A stretch of 64,000 nt of DNA, from NCBI RefSeq assembly GCF_016612545.1, contig NZ_JAENRY010000005.1, positions 1 through 64,000 of the forward strand, in the 5' to 3' direction. The DNA comes from Streptomyces sp. MBT65 (GTDB lineage: Bacteria; Actinomycetota; Actinomycetes; Streptomycetales; Streptomycetaceae). This document shows positions 1 through 8,243 of the stretch, one piece after another. Position 1 is the first letter of the stretch. Each line of letters starts with the position of its first letter. The notes below the pieces were generated by a model. The model worked only from the letters and a program-made list of their open reading frames with translations. It ran no database searches and was not told the origin of the DNA. The position numbers and the translations under genes were made by a program.

Positions 1-99
1 GCGCCACGGCGTCCGCGAGGTCATGCGCCGCCTGCCGCCCGGATGCCGCGGCGCGCGCCGGGCGGCAGGCGGCGCATGACCTCGCGGACGCCGTGGCGC
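1..99. repeat. 42-bp perfect inverted repeat (fold-back) at window edge
   Basis: Bases 1-42 are the exact reverse complement of bases 58-99, with a 15-base loop (43-57). The right arm is the coding sequence of the glycosyltransferase C-terminus on the minus strand. The left arm supplies that gene's last codons and stop. A perfect palindrome inside coding sequence at the very start of the window suggests a contig end or fold-back sequencing artefact. A real hairpin or replicon-end structure is possible but less likely. Confidence 0.85.
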
Positions 100-1673
100 A
101 GGCGGTGGTCGGCGGTGGTGCGCAGCAGGAGTCGGCGGGTGGTGCCGATCCGGCCGGGAGTGCCGACGGCGAGCCGGAGTTGGCCGCCGGGGCCGGCCCA
201 GGTGGGCGAGACGAGGCGCGCGGGCGCGCCCACGGCGACGGTGCCGAGGAGGATGCGGGCGCTGCCCGGGGTGGCGGCCAGCCGGGGACGGCGGCCGACG
301 CCCAACAGCTGCGCGCTGGCCCAGACTTGATAGGCGCCGGGTCCCATGGGCGCGTCACCGGAGAGGGTCAGCGGGTCGATGACCGTCTCACCGGCGACCA
401 CGACCCGGTGCCGACCGCCGCCGAGCGGTTCCAGCGCCGGGGTCAACTCCCCGTCGGGGTACCACCAGTGGTTGTCGGCGGTGTCGTGCACGACGAGTTC
501 CCCGTACGCGTACGAGAAGGGGTCCGGGACCTCCCAGTCCTCGGCTCCCCTGATGCCGTCCAGGAGTTCGGGGTCCAGCAGCATCCGCCCGCCGCGCTCC
601 ACGACGGTCAGCGGCTCGCCGTCGGCCCGGACCATGCCGACCCGGCTCCGGATCACCAGCCTGCCGTTCCGCCAGCGCATGTCCTCCACCTCGACCCGCG
701 CCCTGATCTGCTCGGTGCGGCGGGCGAGTTCGACCAGGGAGTCCAGCCGCCCCCGCACGAGCAGCTCCGCCCGCAGCCGGCTGATCGCCGGAAGTCCCTC
801 GCTCACCCCCGGCGGATAACTCGTCATCGCCATCCTGCGGACGGTGGTGAAGTACTCCTCCAGATCCTTCCCGGTACGCCGCAGCACCCGCGGCTCGCTC
901 ACCGGCCGCAACAGCTCCACCCGGTACGAACGGCGCAGCAGCCGGTCCTGGAGATCGCCGGGCGGGGTGCCCTCCTTGATCGCCTCGACCACATTGCCCA
1001 GGTGGCCGTAGTAGTCGTCGGCGGTGATCCGGCGACTGCTGTTGTTGCCGCCGTCCTCCCGCCGATTCCATTGGTAACAGGGGTAGTTGCCGAGTATCGA
1101 CACCGTCCTGGCCCGTACGTAGGTGCGCGCCATGAACAACTGGTCCTCCAGCCGGACCCGCCCCTCCGGGAAACGGATCCCGTGCTCCCGCAGGAACTCC
1201 CGGCGGAACATCTTGTGCGGCGTCAGACTCTCGAAGAGCGGCGCGTCGGCGGCGGTGCACCGCTCGACCGTCCGCTTGAACACGTTGCTGGGCCCCTGCA
1301 TCGTCCCGTGCACCTTGCCCAGCACGATGTCCGACCCGTTCCGCTCCGCCAGGGCGTACAGCCGCTCCAGCGCCTCGTACGACAACTCGTCGTCCTGGTC
1401 GACGAATTGGACGTACTTCCCCTTGGCCCGGTCCACCCCCACGTTCCGCGGCTTGCCCGGCCAGCCGGAGTTCTCCTGCCGGAAGACCCGGACATGCGCG
1501 TGTTCCTCGGCCAGCCGCCCGAGCCGCTCGGCGGAGTCGTCCGTCGACCCGTCGTCGACATACACCACCTCGTACGCGTCCGCCCCCAGGCTCTGGTTGA
1601 CGAGCGACGGCGCACAACGGTCAATGTAGGAACCGGCGTTGTACACGGGCACGACAACGCTTACCTTGATCAA
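21..1673 (-). CDS. GT2-family glycosyltransferase, 3' end uncertain
   Basis: The N-terminal ~220 residues are a GT-A family 2 glycosyltransferase domain. The nucleotide-binding start is VSVVVPVYN, an acidic VDDGS lies near residues 39-43, and the metal-binding DQDD is at 92-95. Such enzymes move a sugar from a nucleotide donor onto glycans or wall polymers in the cytoplasm. The C-terminal ~330 residues resemble the beta-rich extensions of actinobacterial teichoic-acid-type transferases, but I cannot place them firmly. The start is TTG behind GGGGGG; an upstream ATG is closed by an immediate stop. The last seven codons come from the far arm of the palindrome at 1-99, so the true C-terminus probably differs. 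No partner gene except the upstream co-directional GH43 gene. Confidence 0.8.
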   Translation of the reverse strand: MIKVSVVVPVYNAGSYIDRCAPSLVNQSLGADAYEVVYVDDGSTDDSAERLGRLAEEHAHVRVFRQENSGWPGKPRNVGVDRAKGKYVQFVDQDDELSYEALERLYALAERNGSDIVLGKVHGTMQGPSNVFKRTVERCTAADAPLFESLTPHKMFRREFLREHGIRFPEGRVRLEDQLFMARTYVRARTVSILGNYPCYQWNRREDGGNNSSRRITADDYYGHLGNVVEAIKEGTPPGDLQDRLLRRSYRVELLRPVSEPRVLRRTGKDLEEYFTTVRRMAMTSYPPGVSEGLPAISRLRAELLVRGRLDSLVELARRTEQIRARVEVEDMRWRNGRLVIRSRVGMVRADGEPLTVVERGGRMLLDPELLDGIRGAEDWEVPDPFSYAYGELVVHDTADNHWWYPDGELTPALEPLGGGRHRVVVAGETVIDPLTLSGDAPMGPGAYQVWASAQLLGVGRRPRLAATPGSARILLGTVAVGAPARLVSPTWAGPGGQLRLAVGTPGRIGTTRRLLLRTTADHRLRHGVREVMRRLPPGARRGIRAAGGA

Positions 1674-1819
1674 AACATCCCCCCCGGGACAAGTGCGGTT
1701 TCCCTACGAGACACTTGTTGTTGGGGATTAGTTGTACGGCTCTTGGTGTGCGCCTTACGGAACGTGCCCGCCGTACGGGACGTGCGAGCGTCCGGCGGAT
1801 CGCCCTCCGCCCGCCGCCG

Positions 1820-2848
1820 TCAGCCGCCGCCGTCCAGATCGGTCCGCTGCCGCAGCACCCGCAGTTCGTGGCCGTCGAGTTCCATCTCGTACACCTTGCC
1901 GCGCGCGTTCTCGAACGGACGGTGCAGGATCATCGTCAACTGCCCCTCGAACGTGCGGAACAGCATCCCGTGCCCGCTGTCCTCCCGCACCAGCGGCCGC
2001 CGCTGTTGCCAAGGCCCTTCTATCGCACCGGACTTGGAGACGGCGTAGGTCTGGACGTACCCACCGGTGAGGGTGCCGTCCGCGCCGGGCACGTTCTTCT
2101 CGTACGTCGACCACAGCATGAGCAGCGACCCGTCGGGGGTGCGGTACACCTGCGGTCCGTCCGTGACGTAGGGCGGGAGTTGGTGCGGCACGCCGGCCGG
2201 GATCTCCTCGCCGATCCAGGGCGCGTCCGAGGCCTTGAACAGGAAGACGGGGTCGCCGATCGTGCCGGTGAGGTCCGGGGCCAGCCGGATCGCCTCCATC
2301 GTGCCGTCGACGGTCTGCAGCCACTCGTGCGCGTACACCATCCACGGCTGCCCGGACGGGTCGACGTACAGCGTGCCGTCCAGGGTCATGAGGTGCCCGG
2401 GCGGGGTGGGGCGTGCGGGGTCGACCGACGTGAAGGGGCCCAGCAGTGATTCGGACACGGCCGTGATCGTGCCGCGCCGATGGTTCGCGAGCCGGAACGG
2501 CGTGCCCCACCGGCCGGTTGGAGGCACCGGAAGCGGGCTGTCCTCGTCGTGCAGCGTGGTGAACAGGTAGTACCGGCCGCCCCACGCGTGCACCTCCGGC
2601 GCCCAACCCCCGTCGCTCGCCCACGGATTGGGCTGCTCCGCCGCCCGGAACACCACGACCGGACGCGTCCACTCCCGCAGGTCACGGCTGCGGTAGACCA
2701 TCGTGCCGACGCCCTCCACACCCGACACGGACGGGTCGTTGGACGTGTAGAGGTGATAGGTGCGGGTCGTGTCGTCGGCCACGACGAACGGATCGTGCAA
2801 CGGCATGTCGGGAAGCAGCATCGGCTCGCCCACGGGATCGGTCGCCAT
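1820..2848 (-). CDS. Glycoside hydrolase family 43 enzyme
   Basis: 342 residues with a GH43 five-bladed-propeller pattern. HDPFVV near residues 18-23 carries the candidate catalytic base Asp19. WAPEVHAWGGRYYLF around 82-96 is the family's typical blade-2 motif. GH43 enzymes hydrolyse arabinan, xylan or related side chains. There is no signal peptide, so it probably acts in the cytoplasm on imported oligosaccharides. The start is the ATG at 2848; an upstream in-frame extension is rich in Cys and Pro and does not look coding. It is divergent from the ABC exporter at 2991 and lies upstream of the glycosyltransferase. The sugar importer and lyases nearby support a role in plant or algal polysaccharide use. 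Exact substrate unknown. Confidence 0.82.
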   Translation of the reverse strand: MATDPVGEPMLLPDMPLHDPFVVADDTTRTYHLYTSNDPSVSGVEGVGTMVYRSRDLREWTRPVVVFRAAEQPNPWASDGGWAPEVHAWGGRYYLFTTLHDEDSPLPVPPTGRWGTPFRLANHRRGTITAVSESLLGPFTSVDPARPTPPGHLMTLDGTLYVDPSGQPWMVYAHEWLQTVDGTMEAIRLAPDLTGTIGDPVFLFKASDAPWIGEEIPAGVPHQLPPYVTDGPQVYRTPDGSLLMLWSTYEKNVPGADGTLTGGYVQTYAVSKSGAIEGPWQQRRPLVREDSGHGMLFRTFEGQLTMILHRPFENARGKVYEMELDGHELRVLRQRTDLDGGG

Positions 2849-2990
2849 GGAGTCACCGTAGGTCCCATGAACCCCGTGCGCATCACCGCTGTCGGGCGAA
2901 AAACGCTTGGACCGCACGGGCGTCGGCGCGGGACACTGCCACTTCTGGCCTGTGCACATACCGGGCCGTCATCGATATCACGGGGTGGGG

Positions 2991-4808
2991 ATGGGATCGC
3001 CTGAATCGCGGGACGTCGGGCCGCGCAAGGGCTCGGTGTTACTCGCTCTTCGCTACTACGGACGGGAGTCGCTCCGGCTGCGCCGGTGGACCGCGCCCGC
3101 CACACTGCTGCCCGCGCTGGGCAACATCGGAATCAACTACATCGCACCGCTGATCGTCGCCAAGCTGGTCGGCCGGATCGCGGGCGACGCGGACATCAGC
3201 GTCCGTACGACACTGCCGTACGTCCTCGGGTTCGCCGGAGTCCTGCTGCTCGCCGAGGTGTTGTGGCGCCTGGGACTGCACTGTCTGAACCGGCTGGACG
3301 CGCTCGGCATCGAGCACCTCTACGTGATCGGCATGGACGAACTCTTCGCCAAGGACGCCGCGTTCTTCCACGACAACTTCGCCGGGTCCCTCACCAAGCG
3401 GGTGTTGAGCTTCGCCTCCCGCTTCGAGGAGTTCGTCGACACGATGACGTTCCAGGTGGTGGGCAGCCTGGTGCCGCTGCTGTTCGGTTCCGTCGTGCTG
3501 TGGCGCTACGAACCGCTGCTCGTCGTGGGCCTGTTGGCGATGATCGCGCTCACCGCCCTGGTCGTCGCGCCCCTCATCCGGCGCCGCCAGGCACTCGTCG
3601 ACCTGCGCGAGGAGGCCATCGCCCGGGTCTCCGGCCATGTCGCCGACAGCCTGATGAACATGGACACGGTCCGCGCGTTCGCCGCCGAGGAACGCGAGGC
3701 CGCCGAACACCGGTCCCGCGTAGCCCAGTCGAGGCGGCTCACGCTGCGCTCCTGGGACTACGGCAACCTCCGCATCGACACCCTGGTCGCACCGCTCTCC
3801 GTGCTCACCAACGCGCTCGGACTGCTGCTCGCGGTGGCCCTCGGCGGCGGAACTCACGGCGTGGAGGCGGTGGTTGTGGCCTTCACGTACTACACGAACG
3901 CGACCCGGATCATGTTCGAGTTCAACCAGATCTACCGGCGCCTGGAAAGCTCGATGACCGAAGCCGCCCAGTTCACCGAGCTGTTGATGGCACCGCCCAC
4001 CGTCGTCGACCCGGTCTCGCCCGAGCCCCTGCGGACCCGGGCCACCGACGTCCGCTTCGAGAACGTGACCTTCGCCCACGCGGGCGCGGACACCCTCTTC
4101 GACGGACTCGAGCTGACCGTCCCCGGCGGCACGAAGGTCGGCCTCGTCGGCCGGTCCGGCGGCGGCAAGACCACCCTCAGCCGACTGCTGCTGCGGATGA
4201 CCGACATCGACGCCGGCCGCATCATGATCGGCGGCCAGGACATCAGCAGACTGCGCCAGACCGACCTGCGCAGCCTGATCGCCTACGTGCCGCAGGACCC
4301 GGCGATGTTCCACCGCACCCTGCGCGAGAACCTCACCTTCGCCCGCCCCGACGCCACCGAGGCCGAGGTCCGCCGGGCGGCCGAGGCCGCGCACGTCACC
4401 GAGTTCGCCGACGCGCTGCCGGACGGCTTCGAGACGATGGTGGGGGAGCGGGGGGTGAAGCTCTCCGGCGGCCAGCGCCAACGCGTCGCCCTCGCCCGGG
4501 CGATCCTGCGCGACGCCCCGATCCTGCTGCTCGACGAGGCCACCAGCGCCCTCGACTCCGAGAGCGAGATCCTCGTCCAGGAGGCGCTGTGGCGGCTCAT
4601 GGAGGGCCGCACCGCACTCGTCGTCGCACACCGGCTGAGCACCGTCGCCGGCATGGACCGCCTCGTCGTCCTCGACCGCGGCCGGATCGTCGAACAGGGC
4701 ACGCACCAGGAGCTGTTGGCGGCCGAGGGCGCCTACGCGAAGCTGTGGCTGCACCAGTCGGGCGGCTTCCTCGACGAGAGCCCGGAGCAGGCCGCCGACC
4801 TGCACTGA
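2991..4808 (+). CDS. ABC exporter, fused membrane and ATPase domains
   Basis: 605 residues. The N-terminal ~330 carry about six membrane helices of an ABC type-1 exporter. The C-terminal nucleotide-binding domain has Walker A GRSGGGKTT (about 387), the signature LSGGQ (about 491), Walker B ILLLDEATSALD (about 510-521) and the switch His in VAHRLST. One chain is a half-transporter expected to homodimerise and export a lipid, peptide or drug. The ATG at 2991 follows GGGGTGGGG; the longer reading upstream is unlikely. Codon 17 is a TTA (3039-3041), a rare Leu codon that in Streptomyces needs the bldA tRNA, so translation may be developmentally timed. No adjacent partner identifies the cargo. Confidence 0.85.
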   Translation: MGSPESRDVGPRKGSVLLALRYYGRESLRLRRWTAPATLLPALGNIGINYIAPLIVAKLVGRIAGDADISVRTTLPYVLGFAGVLLLAEVLWRLGLHCLNRLDALGIEHLYVIGMDELFAKDAAFFHDNFAGSLTKRVLSFASRFEEFVDTMTFQVVGSLVPLLFGSVVLWRYEPLLVVGLLAMIALTALVVAPLIRRRQALVDLREEAIARVSGHVADSLMNMDTVRAFAAEEREAAEHRSRVAQSRRLTLRSWDYGNLRIDTLVAPLSVLTNALGLLLAVALGGGTHGVEAVVVAFTYYTNATRIMFEFNQIYRRLESSMTEAAQFTELLMAPPTVVDPVSPEPLRTRATDVRFENVTFAHAGADTLFDGLELTVPGGTKVGLVGRSGGGKTTLSRLLLRMTDIDAGRIMIGGQDISRLRQTDLRSLIAYVPQDPAMFHRTLRENLTFARPDATEAEVRRAAEAAHVTEFADALPDGFETMVGERGVKLSGGQRQRVALARAILRDAPILLLDEATSALDSESEILVQEALWRLMEGRTALVVAHRLSTVAGMDRLVVLDRGRIVEQGTHQELLAAEGAYAKLWLHQSGGFLDESPEQAADLH

Positions 4809-4855
4809 CGGCCCGAACACGGTCCCGGTTCCCGGGACTTCGGCCCGGCCCGCTG

Positions 4856-4993
4856 GACAACCGGTTTCTAGCACACCGCGTTCCAGCGCCGTCTCATCGA
4901 GGTTACCCAGTCTTTTCGAAAGTTCGCCCAAGGTCTTGACGCCGTTTCCAAGCCGGAAGAAGCTCTGCCCCAACGCGTGACAACCGGTTTCTA
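4856..4993. repeat. Two 15-bp direct repeats upstream of the sugar operon
   Basis: GACAACCGGTTTCTA occurs exactly twice, at 4856-4870 and 4979-4993. Each copy contains the palindrome AACCGGTT. They are 123 bases apart between the exporter stop and the binding-protein start, and the second is 17 bases before that ATG, over the ribosome-binding region. This is what a pair of operators for a sugar-responsive repressor would look like. No regulator gene lies next to it. The 202-base gap holds no other gene. Confidence 0.5.
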
Positions 4994-5010
4994 TTGGAGG
5001 TGGTGCGGTC

Positions 5011-6360
5011 ATGCACCCACGTGCTGGTGCTCCCCTGAGCCGCCGACGATTTCTCGCCCTCTCGGCAACCGGTGCGGGTCTCGGCGCGGCGGCTCTGAAC
5101 GGCTGCGCCCTCCAGGTCTCGACCGGGGTGAGCGGAGCGGGGGAGACCGTGACGGTGATGGTCAAGGACGGGGACATCACCACCGACCAGGTCACGCAGG
5201 CCTACAAGGACATCGGCATCAAGATCCACCTGGTGCGCTACGACCTCACCAAGCTCATCGCGATGATGACCACCGGCGCCCCACCGGACCTCGTGCGCGG
5301 TGTCGGCGCCGTGGACGCCCCGTACTTCGCCGCCCGGGACGTGGCGGAGAACCTCGATCCGTACTTCGCCGCGAGCGGCGTTCTCAGGGCCGGCGACCTG
5401 GATCCGGTCAACGACCTGTGGCGCTACGACGGCCGCACCCAGGGCAAGGGCCCGCGCTACGGCATGGCGAAGGACTTCTCCCAGGACTCCATGTACTGGT
5501 ACAACACCGAGCACTTCGACAAGGCGGGCGTCGCGCACCCGCCGGAGACCGAACCGGTCACCTATGAACAGTGGTTGGCGGACGCCGAACGGCTCACGCG
5601 GCGCAGCAACGGGCAGACGACCGTCTTCGGCGGCAGCTACAACGGGCTCAGCGCCCCGGGTCTGCTCGTCGGCCTGACGGCCGCCGCGGGCGGCAGCCTC
5701 TTCAGCGACGACTTCTCCCGGGTCGACTTCACCACCCCCGAGGCCCGCAGGGCGCTGGCCTGGTACATCGACTACTGCCGGGCCAGGGTCGGCCCGAGTC
5801 TGATCCAGCCCGACCCCAACGGGTGGGACGGGCCCACCTACCAGGCCGGCCGGATGGCCATGGCGGGTGACGGCTACTGGCTCGGCGGCATGATCGACAC
5901 CGACAGGAAGCTGGCCCGGGTGTCGCGGCTCGCCCCGGCCCCGGTCTTCGCGGGTGGCCCACGGCTCAGCCCCTGCCAGGGCGGCACCGGCCTGTGGATG
6001 CCGAAGAAGGCCCGCAACAAGGACGCCGCCTGGCGGGTCTTCGAGTGGTTCTTCGGCGAGGAGCCGGCCAAGGCGCGCGCGTCGAGCGGCTGGGGCATCC
6101 CGAGCCTGAAGTCTCTGAGATCACTGATGCCCACTCAGGAGCCGTACCAGAAAAAGGCGTTGAGAGTGCAGAAGGCCGAACTGAGGCACTTCTCGGTGAC
6201 AGCGTTCACGCCCTACGCAACGGTGGACGCTCTCGCCGCCCTCTTCAACCAGGCCGCCCCCGCGGCGATGTCGGGCGGGATCTCCGTCGACACCCTCGCG
6301 GGCCGGCTGAACTCGTCCATGAACGAGCAGCTCGAACGCGGTAAGGAGCAGGTGGCATGA
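5011..6360 (+). CDS. Sugar ABC transporter substrate-binding lipoprotein
   Basis: 449 residues of the extracellular solute-binding protein family 1 type. The N-terminus has a twin-arginine run (RRRF, 11-14), a hydrophobic stretch and a lipobox ending in Cys32 (LNGC), so it should be Tat-exported and lipid-anchored outside the membrane. It captures oligosaccharide for the two permeases that follow; its stop overlaps the next start (ATGA). No ATPase is encoded in the operon, as is usual in Streptomyces, where a shared MsiK-type ATPase drives many sugar importers. Downstream lyases suggest a uronic-acid oligosaccharide as ligand; that is inference. ATG at 5011 follows GGAGGTGG. Confidence 0.88.
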   Translation: MHPRAGAPLSRRRFLALSATGAGLGAAALNGCALQVSTGVSGAGETVTVMVKDGDITTDQVTQAYKDIGIKIHLVRYDLTKLIAMMTTGAPPDLVRGVGAVDAPYFAARDVAENLDPYFAASGVLRAGDLDPVNDLWRYDGRTQGKGPRYGMAKDFSQDSMYWYNTEHFDKAGVAHPPETEPVTYEQWLADAERLTRRSNGQTTVFGGSYNGLSAPGLLVGLTAAAGGSLFSDDFSRVDFTTPEARRALAWYIDYCRARVGPSLIQPDPNGWDGPTYQAGRMAMAGDGYWLGGMIDTDRKLARVSRLAPAPVFAGGPRLSPCQGGTGLWMPKKARNKDAAWRVFEWFFGEEPAKARASSGWGIPSLKSLRSLMPTQEPYQKKALRVQKAELRHFSVTAFTPYATVDALAALFNQAAPAAMSGGISVDTLAGRLNSSMNEQLERGKEQVA

Positions 6361-7355
6361 CGGTCGATCAGATCACCTCGGCCACGGACCGGCCGGGACC
6401 GGCCGCGCGCGCCGAGCGGGCCCGGGCGACCCGGCAGCCCCGGACCACCGCGACCGGGCGCAGACACCGGGCGTTCTACCTGTTCACCTCGCCCTGGATC
6501 GCCGGGTTCCTGCTGCTGACGGTCGTCCCCATGGCGTACGCGCTGTGGCTGAGCTTCACCACATACGACGGCATCTCCCCGCACTGGCACTACGTCGGCC
6601 TCGGCAACTACCGCGAACTGTTCTCCGACGCGGTGACCTGGCACGCCCTGGGCCGCACCGGACTGTTCGCGGTGACCTCGGTCCCGCTGTCGATCGCGGC
6701 CGGACTCGGACTCGCGGTCCTGGTCAACCGGCCGTTGAAGGCGCGTGGTCTGTTCCGCACCCTGCTCTATCTGCCCGCTGTGGTGCCGCCGGTCGGCGCG
6801 GGCATCGCCTTCAAGCAGCTCTTCGACCAGAACTCCGGTGCCGCCAACGGGGTGTTGAACATCTTCGGCGTCAACGCCCTTGGCTGGCTGGCGGATCCGT
6901 ACGCCCGCTACGTGCTGCTGATGAGCGTGCTGTGGACCGCCGGAAACGTCATGATCATCTCGCTGGCCGGACTCCAGGACGTGCCTCGTGAACTCCATGA
7001 GGCTGCCCGGATCGACGGGGCGAGCGCCTGGCGGACCTTCCGCAGCATCACCGTGCCGCTGCTGTCGCCGGTGCTGCTCTTCCAGACCGTGACCGGCGTG
7101 ATCGCCTCGGTGCAGACCATCATGCCCCTGCTGCTGGCACCCGACGGCACCACGGGCGGTGTCACCGCGATCCCGCAGTCCACCTACCTCTACATGATGC
7201 ACGTGTTCGCGGAGTACTTCGCGCTCGGTCGCTACGGCTACGCCTCCGCACTGCTGTGGGTGCTCTTCGTCCTGATCCTCGTCGTGACCGGACTCATCTT
7301 CAGGTTCACGTCCGGCGTGGTCTTCTACAACGTCGACCCGGAGGCCAAGAAGTGA
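6357..7355 (+). CDS. Sugar ABC transporter permease (MalF type)
   Basis: 332 residues with about six membrane helices. The cytoplasmic loop EAA motif, from EAARIDGASAWRTF (about 213-226) onwards, docks the ATPase. The hydrophilic N-terminal 35 residues are followed by FYLFTSPWIAGFLLL, the first helix. It overlaps the binding-protein stop by four bases and its own stop overlaps the next GTG, so the three importer genes are translationally coupled. It forms the heterodimeric channel with the following permease. Family assignment is strong; the sugar is not known. Confidence 0.9.
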   Translation: MTVDQITSATDRPGPAARAERARATRQPRTTATGRRHRAFYLFTSPWIAGFLLLTVVPMAYALWLSFTTYDGISPHWHYVGLGNYRELFSDAVTWHALGRTGLFAVTSVPLSIAAGLGLAVLVNRPLKARGLFRTLLYLPAVVPPVGAGIAFKQLFDQNSGAANGVLNIFGVNALGWLADPYARYVLLMSVLWTAGNVMIISLAGLQDVPRELHEAARIDGASAWRTFRSITVPLLSPVLLFQTVTGVIASVQTIMPLLLAPDGTTGGVTAIPQSTYLYMMHVFAEYFALGRYGYASALLWVLFVLILVVTGLIFRFTSGVVFYNVDPEAKK

Positions 7356-8209
7356 GCGCCACCAGCCCGTTCACGAAGTCACCGGTCCGCGTGCGGGTCA
7401 ACCGCCTCGTCCTCTACACCGCCCTGGTCGCGATCACGGGCCTGTTCCTCGGCCCCTTCGGCTGGCTCGTCCTGGCCGGTCTGAAGACCCCGGCCGAACT
7501 CGCCGCCTCGCCTGTGCACTGGCTGCCCCACCCCGTCCAGTGGCACAACTTCGCCGACGCCTACCGGCTCATCGACTTCCTCGGCTACGCCCGCAACTCC
7601 CTGATCATCGCGACCATTTACGCGACTCTCGTCACCCTCAGCGCGGCCTGGGTCGGCTTCGGATTCGCCCGCCTCTCCGCGCCCGGCAAGAAGACCCTCT
7701 TCGGCATCCTGCTCGGCTCGATGATGCTGCCCCAGATGATCACCCTGCTGCCGACCTACCTGATCTTCGCCAAGCTCGGCATGGTCGACACCTACTGGCC
7801 GTGGGTGCTGTGGGGGCTGGCCGCGACGCCGTATCTCGTCTTCCTCTTCCGGCAGTTCTTCGCCGGACTGCCCCGCGAGCTGGAGGAGGCCGCGATCGTC
7901 GACGGGTGCGGCTACGCCACCATCTTCTGGCGGATCTTCCTGCCGCAGTCCTGGCCGGTCCTCAGCGCCAGTTTCGTGATCGCGTTCACCTGGACCTGGG
8001 GTGACTACATAGCCCCGCAACTCCTGCTGTCCACCGACCGCACCACCCTCGCGGTCGCCGTCATGTCCACCTACGTCACCTCGGCCGGCACCCCCGTCGC
8101 CGACCTCCAGGCCGCGGCCTCCGTGATGTACGTCGTACCGATCCTCCTGATCTTCCTCGTCGCCCAGCGCGGGTTCGTCGCCGGGATGTCGACGAGCGGC
8201 CTCAAGTAG
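7352..8209 (+). CDS. Sugar ABC transporter permease (MalG type)
   Basis: 285 residues, six predicted helices, with the EAA loop EEAAIVDGCGYATIFWRIF at about 176-194. The GTG at 7352 overlaps the previous stop as GTGA; longer readings run into the preceding gene in another frame. Partner channel subunit of the preceding permease. It ends 34 bases before the beta-helix enzyme gene, so import and depolymerisation genes are probably one transcript. Confidence 0.9.
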   Translation: MSATSPFTKSPVRVRVNRLVLYTALVAITGLFLGPFGWLVLAGLKTPAELAASPVHWLPHPVQWHNFADAYRLIDFLGYARNSLIIATIYATLVTLSAAWVGFGFARLSAPGKKTLFGILLGSMMLPQMITLLPTYLIFAKLGMVDTYWPWVLWGLAATPYLVFLFRQFFAGLPRELEEAAIVDGCGYATIFWRIFLPQSWPVLSASFVIAFTWTWGDYIAPQLLLSTDRTTLAVAVMSTYVTSAGTPVADLQAAASVMYVVPILLIFLVAQRGFVAGMSTSGLK

Positions 8210-8243
8210 CCCCTCTTTTCGCCCTGTTGCAAGGAGTCGCACC

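Noticed and set aside
1689-1718. 7-bp inverted repeat upstream of the glycosyltransferase
   Set aside because: Too short to separate from chance in this composition.
93-2048. Very long plus-strand open frame opposite the glycosyltransferase and GH43 genes
   Set aside because: It has no domain, runs antisense through two clear genes and a gap, and is explained by high GC suppressing stop codons.
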